Origin: SSC3 sp035477015
Lineage (GTDB): Bacteria > Actinomycetota > Actinomycetes > Propionibacteriales > Nocardioidaceae
Reading direction: 5' to 3'
Length of the DNA stretch: 18,202 nt
Assembly: GCA_035477015.1 (NCBI GenBank)
Contig: DATILB010000349.1
Location: 1 to 18,202, forward strand
Shown here: one piece after another, positions 1 to 8,599 of the stretch
How positions within the stretch are numbered: position 1 is the stretch's first letter
Layout: each line of letters begins with the position of its first letter
Notes under the pieces: model-generated
Databases searched by the model: none
Seen by the model: only the letters and a program-made list of their open reading frames with translations
What the model was told of the DNA's origin: nothing
Position numbers and translations under genes: made by a program

Positions 1-126
1 TGACAGCCACACCCGCCATATCAGACGAGCGACGCGTCGAGACCAACCGCAGCGGGCACGGCCGCTGAGCCACCCGGCTCGTCGTGGTCGCCTTCGAGCT
101 GCGGCTCGCCAGGGTCTCGACGCGTT

Positions 127-145
127 GTTCGCCCGATGGGCGAAC
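127..145. repeat. Perfect 8-bp inverted repeat upstream of adnA
   Basis: The arms GTTCGCCC (127-134) and GGGCGAAC (138-145) are perfectly complementary around a GAT spacer. The centre lies about 63 bases before the adnA start. It could be a regulator site or an RNA hairpin. There is no T-run on either side, so it is not a good terminator. Its half-site order (GTTC then GAAC) is the reverse of the actinobacterial LexA box (GAAC-N4-GTTC). Confidence 0.4.
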
Positions 146-169
146 GTCCGGCTCGACCACCGGGAAGTT

Positions 170-192
170 GTGTCGGGCGCGGATGATGGGAT
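170..192 (+). promoter_or_regulatory. Possible leaderless damage-type promoter for adnA
   Basis: TGTCGG at 171-176 is followed, at the spacing of the mycobacterial RecA-independent (PafBC-type, TTGTCRGTG-N8-TAnnnT) promoter, by TGGGAT at 187-192. That would place transcription start close to the A of the adnA ATG at 199, and no Shine-Dalgarno sequence precedes that ATG. The match is partial: three positions of the -35 element and the conserved A of the -10 element differ. This is a hypothesis from pattern matching by eye. Confidence 0.22.
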
Positions 193-198
193 GGACTC

Positions 199-3100
199 AT
201 GACCACCTACCGGCTCGACCGTGCGCCCCGTGCTGCCGTCGTGCCGCCGGTGCTCGACGAGTCACAGCAGGCGGTCGTCGACCACGAGGGTGGGCCCGTG
301 CTGGTGCTGGCCGGCCCCGGCACGGGCAAGACCACCACGCTGGTGGAGGCGGTCGTCAACCTCGTCGAGACCAAGGGGGTCGACCCGGGCTCGATCCTGG
401 CGCTGACCTTCAGCCGCAAGGCCGCGGAGCAGCTGCGCGACCGGGTCACCGCCCGCCTCGGCCGCACGATGAGTACGACGCTGAGCTCGACGTTCCACTC
501 GTTCGCCTACGGACTGCTCCGCGCGTACTCCACCGCCGACCGTTCCGCCGAGCCGCTGCGACTGCTGAGCGCGCCCGAGCAGGACGTCGTGCTGCGCGAG
601 CTGCTTTCCAACGCAGAGGAGTCGGTCACGTGGCCGGAGGAGCTGAAAGCCGCAGTGGGCACGAGGGGGTTCGCGACCGAGGTGCACGCGGTGCTCGCGC
701 GCGCCCGGGAGAAGCGGATCGACGCGTTCACGCTGCAGAAGCTCGGCGCCGAGGAGGGCCGTGCGGACTGGGTCGCGGCCGGCCTCTTCATGGAGCAGTA
801 CCTCATCAACCTCGACAGCCAGAGCGCGATCGACTACGCCAACCTCGTCTTCGAGGCGGTCAACATCGCCGCGCATCCGGACGTGATGCCGCAGCTCCGG
901 GCGCGCTACTCGCACGTCTTCGTCGACGAGTACCAGGACACCGACCCCAGCCAGGTGGCCCTGCTCAAGGCCATCGCCGGCGACGGACGCAACCTGGTCG
1001 TCGTCGGTGACCCTGACCAGTCCATCTACGGGTTCCGTGGCGCCGAGGTCCGCGGCATCCTCGACTTCCCCGACACCTTCAAGCAGTCGGACGGTTCGCC
1101 GGCTCCCGTCATCGCGCTCGGTACGACGCGACGGTTCGGCTCGCGGCTGCTCAGGGCCTCGCGCAACATCGCGACCGCGCTGCCGAGGAGCGGGCACATC
1201 CCTGCGGCGCCGTGGGAGACGTTCCGTCACCCGACCTCGGTTGCGACCAACCACGGCCGAGTGGCCGTCGCGACGTACGACACTGCGCGGGCCGAGACCG
1301 AGCACGTCGCCGACGCACTGCGTCGCGCGCACCTCGAGGACGGCATCCCGTGGTCGGAGATGGCGGTGCTGGTGCGGTCGGGTCGGGCGACCATCCCGAC
1401 GCTGCGACGCTCCCTCCTCGCTGCGGGAGTGCCCATCGACGTCGCCTCCGACGAGACGCCCTTGGTGCGCGAGCCGGCCGTGCTGCCGTTGCTCGACGGG
1501 CTGCGGGTCGTCGCCAACCTCGGCAACGAGGACAAGCTGCATCCCGACTACGTCGACGCCGCCCGGGCCGAGGGGCTGCTGCTGTCCGCGCTCGGTGGGA
1601 TGGATGCGGCCGAGGTGCGGGTGCTCGCCAGATCACTGCGGCATCGCGACAAGCACGCTGCGTCCTCGGCCGAGCTGGTCCGGACCGCCGTCATCGACCC
1701 CTCGACTCTCGCCGGCCTACCCAGCGGTGCCGCGAAGAAGGCTCGACGACTGACCAAGCTGCTGCACGACGCACGCGCCCAGCTCGACGCTCAGGCGACC
1801 GCCGAGGAGGTGCTCTGGACCCTGTGGAGCGGCACCGAGTGGCCGGCGCGGCTGCGACGTTCCGCAATCTCCGGCGGGCCAGGGGCGCTGATGGCGCATC
1901 GCGACCTGGACGCGGTGTGCGCGCTCTTCGAGGCGGCAGCGCGTGCCGAGGAGCAGCGCGGACACACCAGCGTGGTGAGCTTCCTCGAGACGCTGGTCGC
2001 CCAGCAGATTCCCGCAGACTCGCTGGCCGAGCGGGGTGTCCGCGGCGACGCCGTCCGGCTCCTGACGGCGCACCGTTCGAAGGGCCTCGAGTGGCGGTTC
2101 GTCGTCCTCGCGCACGTGCAGGAAGGCACCTGGCCCGACCTCCGTCGCCGGGCCACGCTGCTCCACGCGGACCAGCTCGGGCTCGACGGCATCGTCCCCC
2201 CGATCACCATGCGGGAGCTGCTCGCCGAGGAGCGTCGACTCTTCTACGTCGGCACGACCCGCGCCCGCGAGCGCCTGCTGGTAACCGCCGTGAGGTCGCC
2301 GGATGACGACGGCGAGCAGCCGTCTCGCTTCCTGACCGAGCTCGGGCCCGAGGTCGACGTGTCGCATCTTCAGGGCCGACCCCGAAGGCCGCTGTCCTTG
2401 CCCGGGCTCGTCGCTCAACTCCGGCAGACCGCTGCCGACGACGCGAAGCCGTTGCCGCTTCGTCAGGCGGCCGCGCGCCGGCTGGCTCGCCTCCTCGCCG
2501 AGACCGACCACGGCCACGCCCTCGTCCCCCATGCCCACCCGTCCGGCTGGTGGGGCACGCGCGGGCGCAGCGTGTCCATGACTCCGGTTCGCAGCGCGGA
2601 GGAGCCGATCACCCTGTCGGCGAGCGCGCTCGACTCGATCCTCACCTGCCCTGCCCGGTGGTTCCTCGAGAAGGAGGCGGGCGGTGCTGTTCAGTCCACG
2701 GCATCCCAGGGCTTCGGGCTCGTGGTCCACGCACTCGCCGACCGCATCGCGAAGGGCGACCTCGCCACGACCGACGATCTGATGCCGTACGTCGACTCGG
2801 TCTGGGAGCAGCTCTCCTTCCGCACCCCGTGGTCCGCATCCCGCGAGAGGGTGGAGGTCGAGAAGGCGCTCGCACGTTTCATCGCCTGGCACACCGCGCC
2901 GGGTGCGCGCACGGTGATCGCGACCGAGCAGGAGATGCGGGCCGAGGTGACACTGCCCAACGGCGAGCAGGTCCGCCTCTACGGCTACGCCGACCGCCTC
3001 GAGCTCGACGAGGGTGGCAAGGTCTGGGTGGTCGACCTCAAGACCGGCAAGTACCCCCCGGCCGAAGGCACGCTCAGCGATAACCCTCAGCTCGGGCTCT

Positions 3101-3393
3101 ACCAGCTCGCTGTCGACAATGGCGCTGTCGACGAGCTGTTGGAGCGCGAGGCAGAGAGCGGCGGTGCCGAGCTGATCCAGCTGCGCCATGAGGTCAAAGG
3201 GAAGGTCAAGGTCCAGCCGCAGCCGGCCCAGGTCGCAGGCGACGACGGGCACAAGCCGATCGAGGTGCAGCTGATGTCGGCCGTCCAGGCGATCCGCGAG
3301 GAGCGCTTCTTGGCCAAGGCGGGGGACCACTGCACCCGCTGCTCGTTCACGGCCTTCTGCCCCGCACAGAGCGGAGGCAACGTCCTGTCATGA
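199..3393 (+). CDS. adnA: AdnA-type helicase-nuclease with Fe-S cluster
   Basis: This is the 1064-residue AdnA subunit of the AdnAB complex, which unwinds and resects DNA double-strand ends for recombination in actinobacteria. The N-terminal two-thirds is a UvrD-like motor: Walker A GPGTGKT with K44, DEYQDT with D243-E244, GDPDQSIYGFRG from G270, AHRSKGLEW with H625, and TTRAR at 686-690. The C-terminal part is a RecB-like PD-(D/E)XK nuclease with H844, D932, D946 and K948 (VDLKT). Four cysteines, C817 and C1045/C1048/C1054, flank the nuclease as in Fe-S nucleases of the AddB/AdnA type. Length agrees with mycobacterial AdnA (about 1050). The ATG at 199 has no Shine-Dalgarno sequence and may be leaderless. 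Both ATPase motifs look intact, although the AdnA motor is the minor one in mycobacteria. The gene overlaps adnB by 4 bases, fitting equal synthesis of the two subunits. Confidence 0.93.
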   Translation: MTTYRLDRAPRAAVVPPVLDESQQAVVDHEGGPVLVLAGPGTGKTTTLVEAVVNLVETKGVDPGSILALTFSRKAAEQLRDRVTARLGRTMSTTLSSTFHSFAYGLLRAYSTADRSAEPLRLLSAPEQDVVLRELLSNAEESVTWPEELKAAVGTRGFATEVHAVLARAREKRIDAFTLQKLGAEEGRADWVAAGLFMEQYLINLDSQSAIDYANLVFEAVNIAAHPDVMPQLRARYSHVFVDEYQDTDPSQVALLKAIAGDGRNLVVVGDPDQSIYGFRGAEVRGILDFPDTFKQSDGSPAPVIALGTTRRFGSRLLRASRNIATALPRSGHIPAAPWETFRHPTSVATNHGRVAVATYDTARAETEHVADALRRAHLEDGIPWSEMAVLVRSGRATIPTLRRSLLAAGVPIDVASDETPLVREPAVLPLLDGLRVVANLGNEDKLHPDYVDAARAEGLLLSALGGMDAAEVRVLARSLRHRDKHAASSAELVRTAVIDPSTLAGLPSGAAKKARRLTKLLHDARAQLDAQATAEEVLWTLWSGTEWPARLRRSAISGGPGALMAHRDLDAVCALFEAAARAEEQRGHTSVVSFLETLVAQQIPADSLAERGVRGDAVRLLTAHRSKGLEWRFVVLAHVQEGTWPDLRRRATLLHADQLGLDGIVPPITMRELLAEERRLFYVGTTRARERLLVTAVRSPDDDGEQPSRFLTELGPEVDVSHLQGRPRRPLSLPGLVAQLRQTAADDAKPLPLRQAAARRLARLLAETDHGHALVPHAHPSGWWGTRGRSVSMTPVRSAEEPITLSASALDSILTCPARWFLEKEAGGAVQSTASQGFGLVVHALADRIAKGDLATTDDLMPYVDSVWEQLSFRTPWSASRERVEVEKALARFIAWHTAPGARTVIATEQEMRAEVTLPNGEQVRLYGYADRLELDEGGKVWVVDLKTGKYPPAEGTLSDNPQLGLYQLAVDNGAVDELLEREAESGGAELIQLRHEVKGKVKVQPQPAQVAGDDGHKPIEVQLMSAVQAIREERFLAKAGDHCTRCSFTAFCPAQSGGNVLS

Positions 3394-6300
3394 GCTACGA
3401 GATCAAGACACCCCAGGACCTCCAGCGCCTGATGCGCGCCGAGCACCCGCTCAGCGACCAGCAGTTCGCTGCCTGCACCGCTCCGCTCGAGCCCGCGGTC
3501 GTCATCGCCGGCGCCGGGTCGGGGAAGACCACCCTGATGGCAGCGCGCGTCGTGTGGCTGGTCGCTACGGGTCGCGTGCAGCCCGACGAGGTCCTCGGCC
3601 TGACCTTCACGACCAAGGCAGCCGGCGAGCTGGCCACGCGCATCCGCAAGGCTCTGCGCGATGCCGGCATCCTGCCCGAGCCTGGGGCCCCGAGGGACGA
3701 CGACACCGAGATCCTCGAGCCGACCGTGGCGACGTACAACGCCTACGCCGCCTCGCTGCTCACCGAGCACGGGCTCCGCATCGGCCACGAGCCCGACACG
3801 CGCGTGATCGCCGATGCGTCCCGCTACCAGCTCGCCGCGCGAGCGGTCGCGCGCTATGAGGGGAGGGTCGACCTGCTCAGCGACTCGCCGTCCCACCTCA
3901 TCAACTGGGTGCTCGGCATGGACGCCCAGCTGAGCGAGCACCTCTGCACTCCGGAAGCGCTGCAGGAGTTCGACACAGCCCAACGAGCACGTTGGCAGGC
4001 GGCGCTGGCCACCTCGCGGGCGAAGAATCCGTTGCTTGCCGGGATCGCGGCAATCGACAAACGCGCCGAGCTGATGGGGCTGGTCGAGTCCTATCGCGAC
4101 CTCAAGCGCCGCCTCGGGCTGATGGAGTTCTCCGACCAGATCGAGCTCAGCGCCCGCCTCGCGACCCAGCGCCCGGAGGTGGGGGAGGCCGAGCGGGCGA
4201 AGTTCAAGGTGGTCCTGCTCGACGAGTACCAAGACACCTCCGTCGCCCAGGCGCTCCTGCTCAAGAGCCTCTTCGGAGGCGGCCACCCGGTCACCGCGGT
4301 CGGCGACCCGAACCAAGCCATCTACGGCTGGCGCGGCGCCTCGGTCTCCAACATCCTCCGGTTCGGCGAGGACTTCCCCCGGGCCGACGGCTCGACGGAC
4401 GTCGTGCAGTTCCCGCTCAGTGTGAACAGACGGTCGGACCGCCGCATCCTGCGCGTCGCCAACGCCCTCGCCCGTCCGCTCTATGCGGCTACCGAGGGGT
4501 CTGCCGTCCTCGAGCCACCGGCGTCAGCGCCCGAGGGTGACGTGCAGGTCGCCGTCCACCTCACGTACGACGAAGAGCTCGCCGCCCTCCCCGCGCGTGT
4601 CCGGCAGGCCTGGGAGACCGTCGCCGATCGCGAGTGGAAGGAGATCGGGGTCCTCACCCGCGACAACGCGCATGCCGCCGATGTGTTCCACGCCCTCACC
4701 CAGGCCGAGATCCCGGTTGAGATCGTCGGCCTCAAGGGCCTGCTCGACCTTCCCGAGGTGTCCGAGGTCGTGGCGACGCTGTCGCTCCTGCACGACCTGA
4801 CCGACAACGCCTCGCTCCTCACCCTGTTGCAGGGGCCGCGCTGGGCGGTCGGCGCCCGAGACCTGGCTCTGCTGGGCCGTCGTTCCCGAGAGCTGGCCTC
4901 ACCGGACCTCCGGCGCGCTCGACCGGACGGCGTCACCCTCACCGACCAGCTCGAGCAGGCAGCCGCCGGTGTCGACCCCAGCGACATCTCTTCGCTCTGC
5001 GACGCCCTCGACGACCCCGGCCCCGCGGCCTACTCCGACGAGGCGAAGGTCCGCTTCAAGCTGCTCTCCGACGAGCTGCGCCACCTCCGGCAGTACGCCG
5101 GTGAGCCGCTCCTGGATCTCGTCCGCCGGATCATCGACACCATCGGCATCGACTTGGAGCTCGCCTCGTCGGTCAGCCCGGCGGCGCCGGCTCGCCGCGA
5201 CAACCTCGACCTGTTCGTGAAGGCGGTCGCGGAGTTCCAGCCCGCAGACGGCGACGTGTCGCTGGGTGGGCTGCTCGCGTGGCTGGAGGCAGAGGACGAG
5301 TACGGCCAGGGTCTCGACGTCGCCACTCCCACCGACGCTGACTCCGTGAAGCTGTTGACCGTGCACCGGTCCAAGGGGCTGGAGTACGACGCGGTGTTCT
5401 TGGTCGGCGTGGCCAGCAAGAAGTTCCCGCCGGAGCGGGGTCGTAGTCGCTGGGTCACCGGCCATGCCGTGCTGCCTAACCCGCTGCGCGGCGACTACCG
5501 CGATCTACCGGTGCTACCAGGGTCCGAGAAGGCCGACATGGATGCGTTCGTCGCCGCGTCCAAGGCGCACGAAGCCATGGAGGAGCTGCGACTCGGCTAC
5601 GTCGCGCTCACTCGTGCTCGCCACTTGCTGGTGCTCACGTCGTACGTCTGGTCCGCAGGCAAGTCCCGCGCAAATGGGCCGTCGCCGTACCTCACGACCG
5701 TGCGCGACGAGATCCTCACGTGGGGCGGTGCGGCCGAGCAGTGGCACGACATCCCCGCGAGCGAGGAGAAGAACCCGATCGGCGACGAAGCGCGTACGGC
5801 GCCGTGGCCGCTGGAGCTGCAGACCCACGAGGTGACCCGCCGACTCGAGGCCGTCGCGCTCGTCGAGGCTGAGCTCGAGGCCGGCCCGCGCGACGACGAA
5901 GGGCTCGACCTCACCGAGCAGGTCCTGGTCGCCGAGTGGGACCAGGAGCTCGAGCGACTGCTGACCGAGGCACGCGAGGGTCGTGCGGACGACGTTGCCG
6001 TGCCTCTGCCCAGCTCACTGTCCGCCACTGCGCTCGCCGATCTCCGGGACGACCCGGCGGCGCTCGCTGAGCGGCTCGCCCGCCCGATGCCACGCCAGCC
6101 CTCGCCGGCAGCCCGCTTCGGCACCCGCTTCCATGCCTGGGTGGAGAGCCACTTCGAGGCGCAGCGCCAAGAGCTGCTGCTCGACCCCGAGGACCTTCCG
6201 GGTCGAGCCGACACCGGCATCGTCGACGACGCCGAGCTGGCCGAGCTCATCGAGCGGTTCCAGCAGGGACCCTTCGCCGAGCGGGCCGCCGCGGCCATCG

Positions 6301-6590
6301 AGCCGCCCTTCGCGCTGGTGCTCGACGGCCAGGTCGTGCGTGGCCGCATCGACGCCGTCTTCGATGAGCCCGACGGTGGGTTCCTGCTGGTCGACTGGAA
6401 GACGAACCGCGAGCACACGGCTGACCCGTTGCAGCTCGCTATCTACCGCGTCGCCTGGTCCGAGCTCACGGGCGTGCCACTGGAGCGCATCCGGGCGGCG
6501 TTCTTCTACGTCCGTGACGGTCAGCTCGTCGAGCCGCCCGGGCTGCTCACCCGGGTGGCGCTGGAGGAGATGATGCGCGGGGAGGAATAG
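3390..6590 (+). CDS. adnB: AdnB-type helicase-nuclease
   Basis: This is the 1066-residue partner of AdnA and, by analogy with mycobacteria, the lead translocating motor of the heterodimer. Motor motifs are Walker A GAGSGKTT with K46, LLDEYQDTS with D278-E279, GDPNQAIYGWRG, VHRSKGLEY with H659, and ALTRAR at 739-744. The C-terminal nuclease has GTRFHAW with H915, GRID with D988, and VDWKT with D1002/K1004, followed by QLAIYR. It has no cysteine cluster, the known AdnA/AdnB asymmetry. The start ATG lies in an ATGA overlap with the adnA stop, and a GGAGG at 3373-3377 is 12 bases upstream. The two subunits are mutually related (duplication) but well diverged. Subunit assignment rests on gene order and on the presence or absence of the Fe-S cysteines. 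Confidence 0.93.
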   Translation: MSYEIKTPQDLQRLMRAEHPLSDQQFAACTAPLEPAVVIAGAGSGKTTLMAARVVWLVATGRVQPDEVLGLTFTTKAAGELATRIRKALRDAGILPEPGAPRDDDTEILEPTVATYNAYAASLLTEHGLRIGHEPDTRVIADASRYQLAARAVARYEGRVDLLSDSPSHLINWVLGMDAQLSEHLCTPEALQEFDTAQRARWQAALATSRAKNPLLAGIAAIDKRAELMGLVESYRDLKRRLGLMEFSDQIELSARLATQRPEVGEAERAKFKVVLLDEYQDTSVAQALLLKSLFGGGHPVTAVGDPNQAIYGWRGASVSNILRFGEDFPRADGSTDVVQFPLSVNRRSDRRILRVANALARPLYAATEGSAVLEPPASAPEGDVQVAVHLTYDEELAALPARVRQAWETVADREWKEIGVLTRDNAHAADVFHALTQAEIPVEIVGLKGLLDLPEVSEVVATLSLLHDLTDNASLLTLLQGPRWAVGARDLALLGRRSRELASPDLRRARPDGVTLTDQLEQAAAGVDPSDISSLCDALDDPGPAAYSDEAKVRFKLLSDELRHLRQYAGEPLLDLVRRIIDTIGIDLELASSVSPAAPARRDNLDLFVKAVAEFQPADGDVSLGGLLAWLEAEDEYGQGLDVATPTDADSVKLLTVHRSKGLEYDAVFLVGVASKKFPPERGRSRWVTGHAVLPNPLRGDYRDLPVLPGSEKADMDAFVAASKAHEAMEELRLGYVALTRARHLLVLTSYVWSAGKSRANGPSPYLTTVRDEILTWGGAAEQWHDIPASEEKNPIGDEARTAPWPLELQTHEVTRRLEAVALVEAELEAGPRDDEGLDLTEQVLVAEWDQELERLLTEAREGRADDVAVPLPSSLSATALADLRDDPAALAERLARPMPRQPSPAARFGTRFHAWVESHFEAQRQELLLDPEDLPGRADTGIVDDAELAELIERFQQGPFAERAAAAIEPPFALVLDGQVVRGRIDAVFDEPDGGFLLVDWKTNREHTADPLQLAIYRVAWSELTGVPLERIRAAFFYVRDGQLVEPPGLLTRVALEEMMRGEE

Positions 6591-6600
6591 GGTCGTCCCC

Positions 6601-7497
6601 GTGGCAGTCGAGTTCCCTCCCCCCTTTGCCGTCGACATCGCCTTGTCGATTCAGAGCCACGACCGGGCCGGCTTCCGTCGTACTGACCTCGACTGGCTGG
6701 ACGAGGCGTGGGAGGACGACTCGACCCGGGTGGTCGTCATGGCCAAGGGTCAGTTCCCCCAGACCACCGAGGGGGTCGCGTGGCAACCTCCGAGCGTGGT
6801 GCCGGAGGGCCGACGGCTCTTCCTGGGCATCTACCGAGGAGTTCCACACTTCGCCGTTCTCGCGAGCGAGCTCGACTCAGATCACTCCTGGACCAACCTG
6901 CGTCAGTCGGGACCGTCTCTCAGCACGGCGGACGCCGGCCTGCTCATCCATGCCACCGCCCTTGCGGAGTGGCATCGAGCCCATCCGAACTGCCCTCGGT
7001 GTGGCGGCCGCCTGGAGCCGCTCCATGGGGGCCACGTCCTTCAGTGCGAGACCTGCGAGCGTCAGCACTTCCCGCGGACCGACCCGGCGGTCATCATGCT
7101 GGTCACCGATGGCGATCGTGCCCTGCTCGGCCGTCAGGCGGTGTGGCCGGAGGGTCGCTACTCGACACTGGCCGGGTTCGTCGACCCGGGGGAGTCCTTG
7201 GAGCAGGCCGTGCAGCGTGAGGTGTTCGAGGAGGTGGGCGTCGAGGTCACCGACGTGACCTACTACGGCAACCAGCCCTGGCCCTTTCCCTCAAGCCTGA
7301 TGGTGGGCTTCTTCGCTCGGGCAGTCACAACGGAGATCAACGTGGACGGTGCTGAGATCGAGGATGCTCGCTGGATCTCGCGCGAGGAGATGAAGCAACA
7401 GGCGCAAGCGGGCACCCTGGTGCTGCCCGGCGGGATCTCGATCAGCCGCTCGCTGATCGAGGCTTGGTACGGCGGCGCGCTTCCGGGGCAGTGGTGA
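6601..7497 (+). CDS. nudC: NAD(+)/NADH diphosphatase NudC, Nudix family
   Basis: This hydrolyses NAD(H) to NMN(H) plus AMP and, in characterised relatives, removes NAD caps from RNA. The 298-residue protein has a zinc ribbon (C131-x2-C134, C149-x2-C152) followed by the catalytic Nudix box: G192, E198, R206-E207, E210-E211, G213, which fits GX5EX7REUXEEXGU exactly. QPWPFP at 225-230, the hallmark of the NudC subfamily, follows at the usual distance. The start is the GTG at 6601, 10 bases after the adnB stop. A GGAGG inside the adnB tail lies about 15 bases upstream, which is long. Placement after adnAB matches mycobacteria and suggests one transcript. The product is probably cytosolic. The downstream gene follows almost directly. 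Confidence 0.92.
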   Translation: MAVEFPPPFAVDIALSIQSHDRAGFRRTDLDWLDEAWEDDSTRVVVMAKGQFPQTTEGVAWQPPSVVPEGRRLFLGIYRGVPHFAVLASELDSDHSWTNLRQSGPSLSTADAGLLIHATALAEWHRAHPNCPRCGGRLEPLHGGHVLQCETCERQHFPRTDPAVIMLVTDGDRALLGRQAVWPEGRYSTLAGFVDPGESLEQAVQREVFEEVGVEVTDVTYYGNQPWPFPSSLMVGFFARAVTTEINVDGAEIEDARWISREEMKQQAQAGTLVLPGGISISRSLIEAWYGGALPGQW

Positions 7498-7499
7498 CG

Positions 7500-8345
7500 A
7501 TGCGACGTTTTCTGGCTCAGCTCCTCGCCGTGGCCTCGTGCCTCGTGCTCCCGCTCGGCCTGGTGTCGGCCTGGCTCGACCTCGTCGTCACCGACACGGA
7601 CCGGTACGTCGACACGGTGGGCCCGATCGCGAAGCAGGACAAGGTGCAGAAGGCCACGCAGCGGTGGCTCGAGGACACCACCGTGCGGACCATCGACACG
7701 ATCAGCCCGATTCCGCTCGGGGAGACTGCGCGCGCGTTCGTGGCGCCGGCGGCCGCAGCGGTCGTGGCCAGTCCTGACTTCGAGCGGGTGTGGCGGGCGG
7801 CCAACCGCAACGTCCATCCGCAGGTGATCGGCGTGCTCGAAGGCCGCACCCAAGGTGTCGGCACGCAGGACGGGCTGATCACCATCGAGCTCGGCGACCT
7901 GGTCAACGCGGTCCTCACCGAGCTGGCCGGCGGAGGCTCGCTGCTCGGGCTGGAGCTTTCCCCGGTGGACGTCTCGATCCCGATCATGCGTTCGGAGGAG
8001 CTGCGGGACGCGCAGGACGCGTACTCCGTCGCCGAGGCCACTGGGCTGTGGCTGCTCGCCGGATGGGCGGGACTCGTGCTGCTGGCTCTCCTCATCGCCC
8101 CCTCGCGCCGCGCGGTTCTCGGCACCCTCGGCTACGGCACCATCGCCGCCATCCTGGCGCTCGGGGGTGCGCTGCTGTGGTCCCGTGAGCAGGTCGTCCA
8201 GAGCGCGCTCACACCGGCCGATGCCCGGCTGGTGGAGGCGGTGTACGACGTACTGCTCAGCGACCTCTGGAAGGTCATGGGCGGGCTGCTGGCTGCAGGC
8301 GGCGCGCTGGTCCTGGGCCGCGTCGTCATCCGGCCGCGCGACTAG
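7500..8345 (+). CDS. Four-TM membrane protein, function unknown
   Basis: This is an actinobacterial membrane protein of 281 residues whose function I cannot name. A hydrophobic segment at about residues 5-25 is followed by a soluble region of about 150 residues, probably extracytoplasmic, and then three more hydrophobic segments (about 183-202, 208-228, 255-275) with a short basic tail. The conserved-looking stretch DTDRYVDTVGPIA follows the first segment. Two starts are possible. The GTG at 7494 overlaps the nudC TGA as GTGA; the ATG at 7500 gives the usual positive N-terminus MRRFLAQ. I prefer ATG, but coupling to nudC holds either way. The mycobacterial locus carries a cation-channel-like protein at this position, and I see no ion-channel signature here. 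The stop shares CTAG with the convergent mycoredoxin gene. Confidence 0.8.
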   Translation: MRRFLAQLLAVASCLVLPLGLVSAWLDLVVTDTDRYVDTVGPIAKQDKVQKATQRWLEDTTVRTIDTISPIPLGETARAFVAPAAAAVVASPDFERVWRAANRNVHPQVIGVLEGRTQGVGTQDGLITIELGDLVNAVLTELAGGGSLLGLELSPVDVSIPIMRSEELRDAQDAYSVAEATGLWLLAGWAGLVLLALLIAPSRRAVLGTLGYGTIAAILALGGALLWSREQVVQSALTPADARLVEAVYDVLLSDLWKVMGGLLAAGGALVLGRVVIRPRD

Positions 8346-8599
8346 TTCAGCGCGGCTAGCCGCGACTTCACGTCGTTCAGGGACGGGTTGGTCTGCGACG
8401 AGCCGTCCGGGTAGACCACGGTCGGCACGGTCAGGGCGCCGTTGTTGATCTGCGCGACCAGGACGGCGCCGTCGGCGACGTGCTCGATGTCGACGACCTG
8501 GTAGTCGATGCCCTCGCGGTCCAGCTGGCTCTTGAGCCGGTGGCAGTAGCCGCACCACTGGGTCGAGTACATCGTGAGCGGGCCTGTGGATCCGGCCAT
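8342..8599 (-). CDS. mrx1: Mycoredoxin (glutaredoxin-like, CGYC)
   Basis: This is an 85-residue glutaredoxin-fold protein that, in characterised actinobacteria, reduces mycothiol mixed disulfides on proteins using mycothiol and its reductase. Evidence is the N-terminal active site WCGYC with C16 and C19, the VDIEH segment, the cis-proline loop TVPTV, and the YPDGSSQTNPS tail, all typical of Mrx1. The start is the ATG at 8597-8599, with AAGGA 8 bases upstream on the minus strand (plus 8608-8612). A longer in-frame start at 8635 would add an untypical arginine-rich extension and was not chosen. It lies divergent to uvrD2 with a 72-base gap. It converges on the membrane-protein gene with a 4-base overlap of stop codons, leaving no room for a terminator between them. 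Confidence 0.92.
   Translation of the reverse strand: MAGSTGPLTMYSTQWCGYCHRLKSQLDREGIDYQVVDIEHVADGAVLVAQINNGALTVPTVVYPDGSSQTNPSLNDVKSRLAALN

Larger units (their letters stand above)
1..198. other. Upstream region of adnA, no gene called
   Basis: I see no convincing gene here. One plus-strand frame (codons starting at base 2) is open from the window edge to a TGA at 200-202 that overlaps the adnA ATG. Its first half is unusually arginine-rich with poor codon choice, and I do not recognise the product, so it may be chance or the tail of an upstream gene. The stretch also holds a perfect 8-bp inverted repeat (127-145) and a weak promoter-like element (170-192), listed separately. Confidence 0.5.

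Noticed and set aside
127..145. LexA (SOS) box upstream of adnA
   Set aside because: The half-sites are GTTC then GAAC with 11 bases between, the reverse of GAAC-N4-GTTC.
2..202. Open plus-strand frame from the window edge to a TGA overlapping the adnA ATG
   Set aside because: The ATGA overlap is suggestive, but the product is unusually Arg-rich in its first half, matches nothing I know, and its start is outside the window. Left as unresolved.
84..1010. 308-codon plus-strand frame across the start of adnA
   Set aside because: It runs inside adnA in another frame, with an Arg/Gly/Ala-rich product typical of GC-rich shadow frames; adnA carries the helicase motifs.
1717..3330. 537-codon minus-strand frame opposite adnA
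   Set aside because: Shadow of adnA; no motifs, and the plus-strand frame is a clear nuclease domain. The same holds for the long minus frames at 262-1542 and 3099-4316.
7263..8558. 431-codon minus-strand frame
   Set aside because: It lies opposite nudC and the membrane-protein gene and overlaps mrx1 in another frame; low-complexity shadow product.
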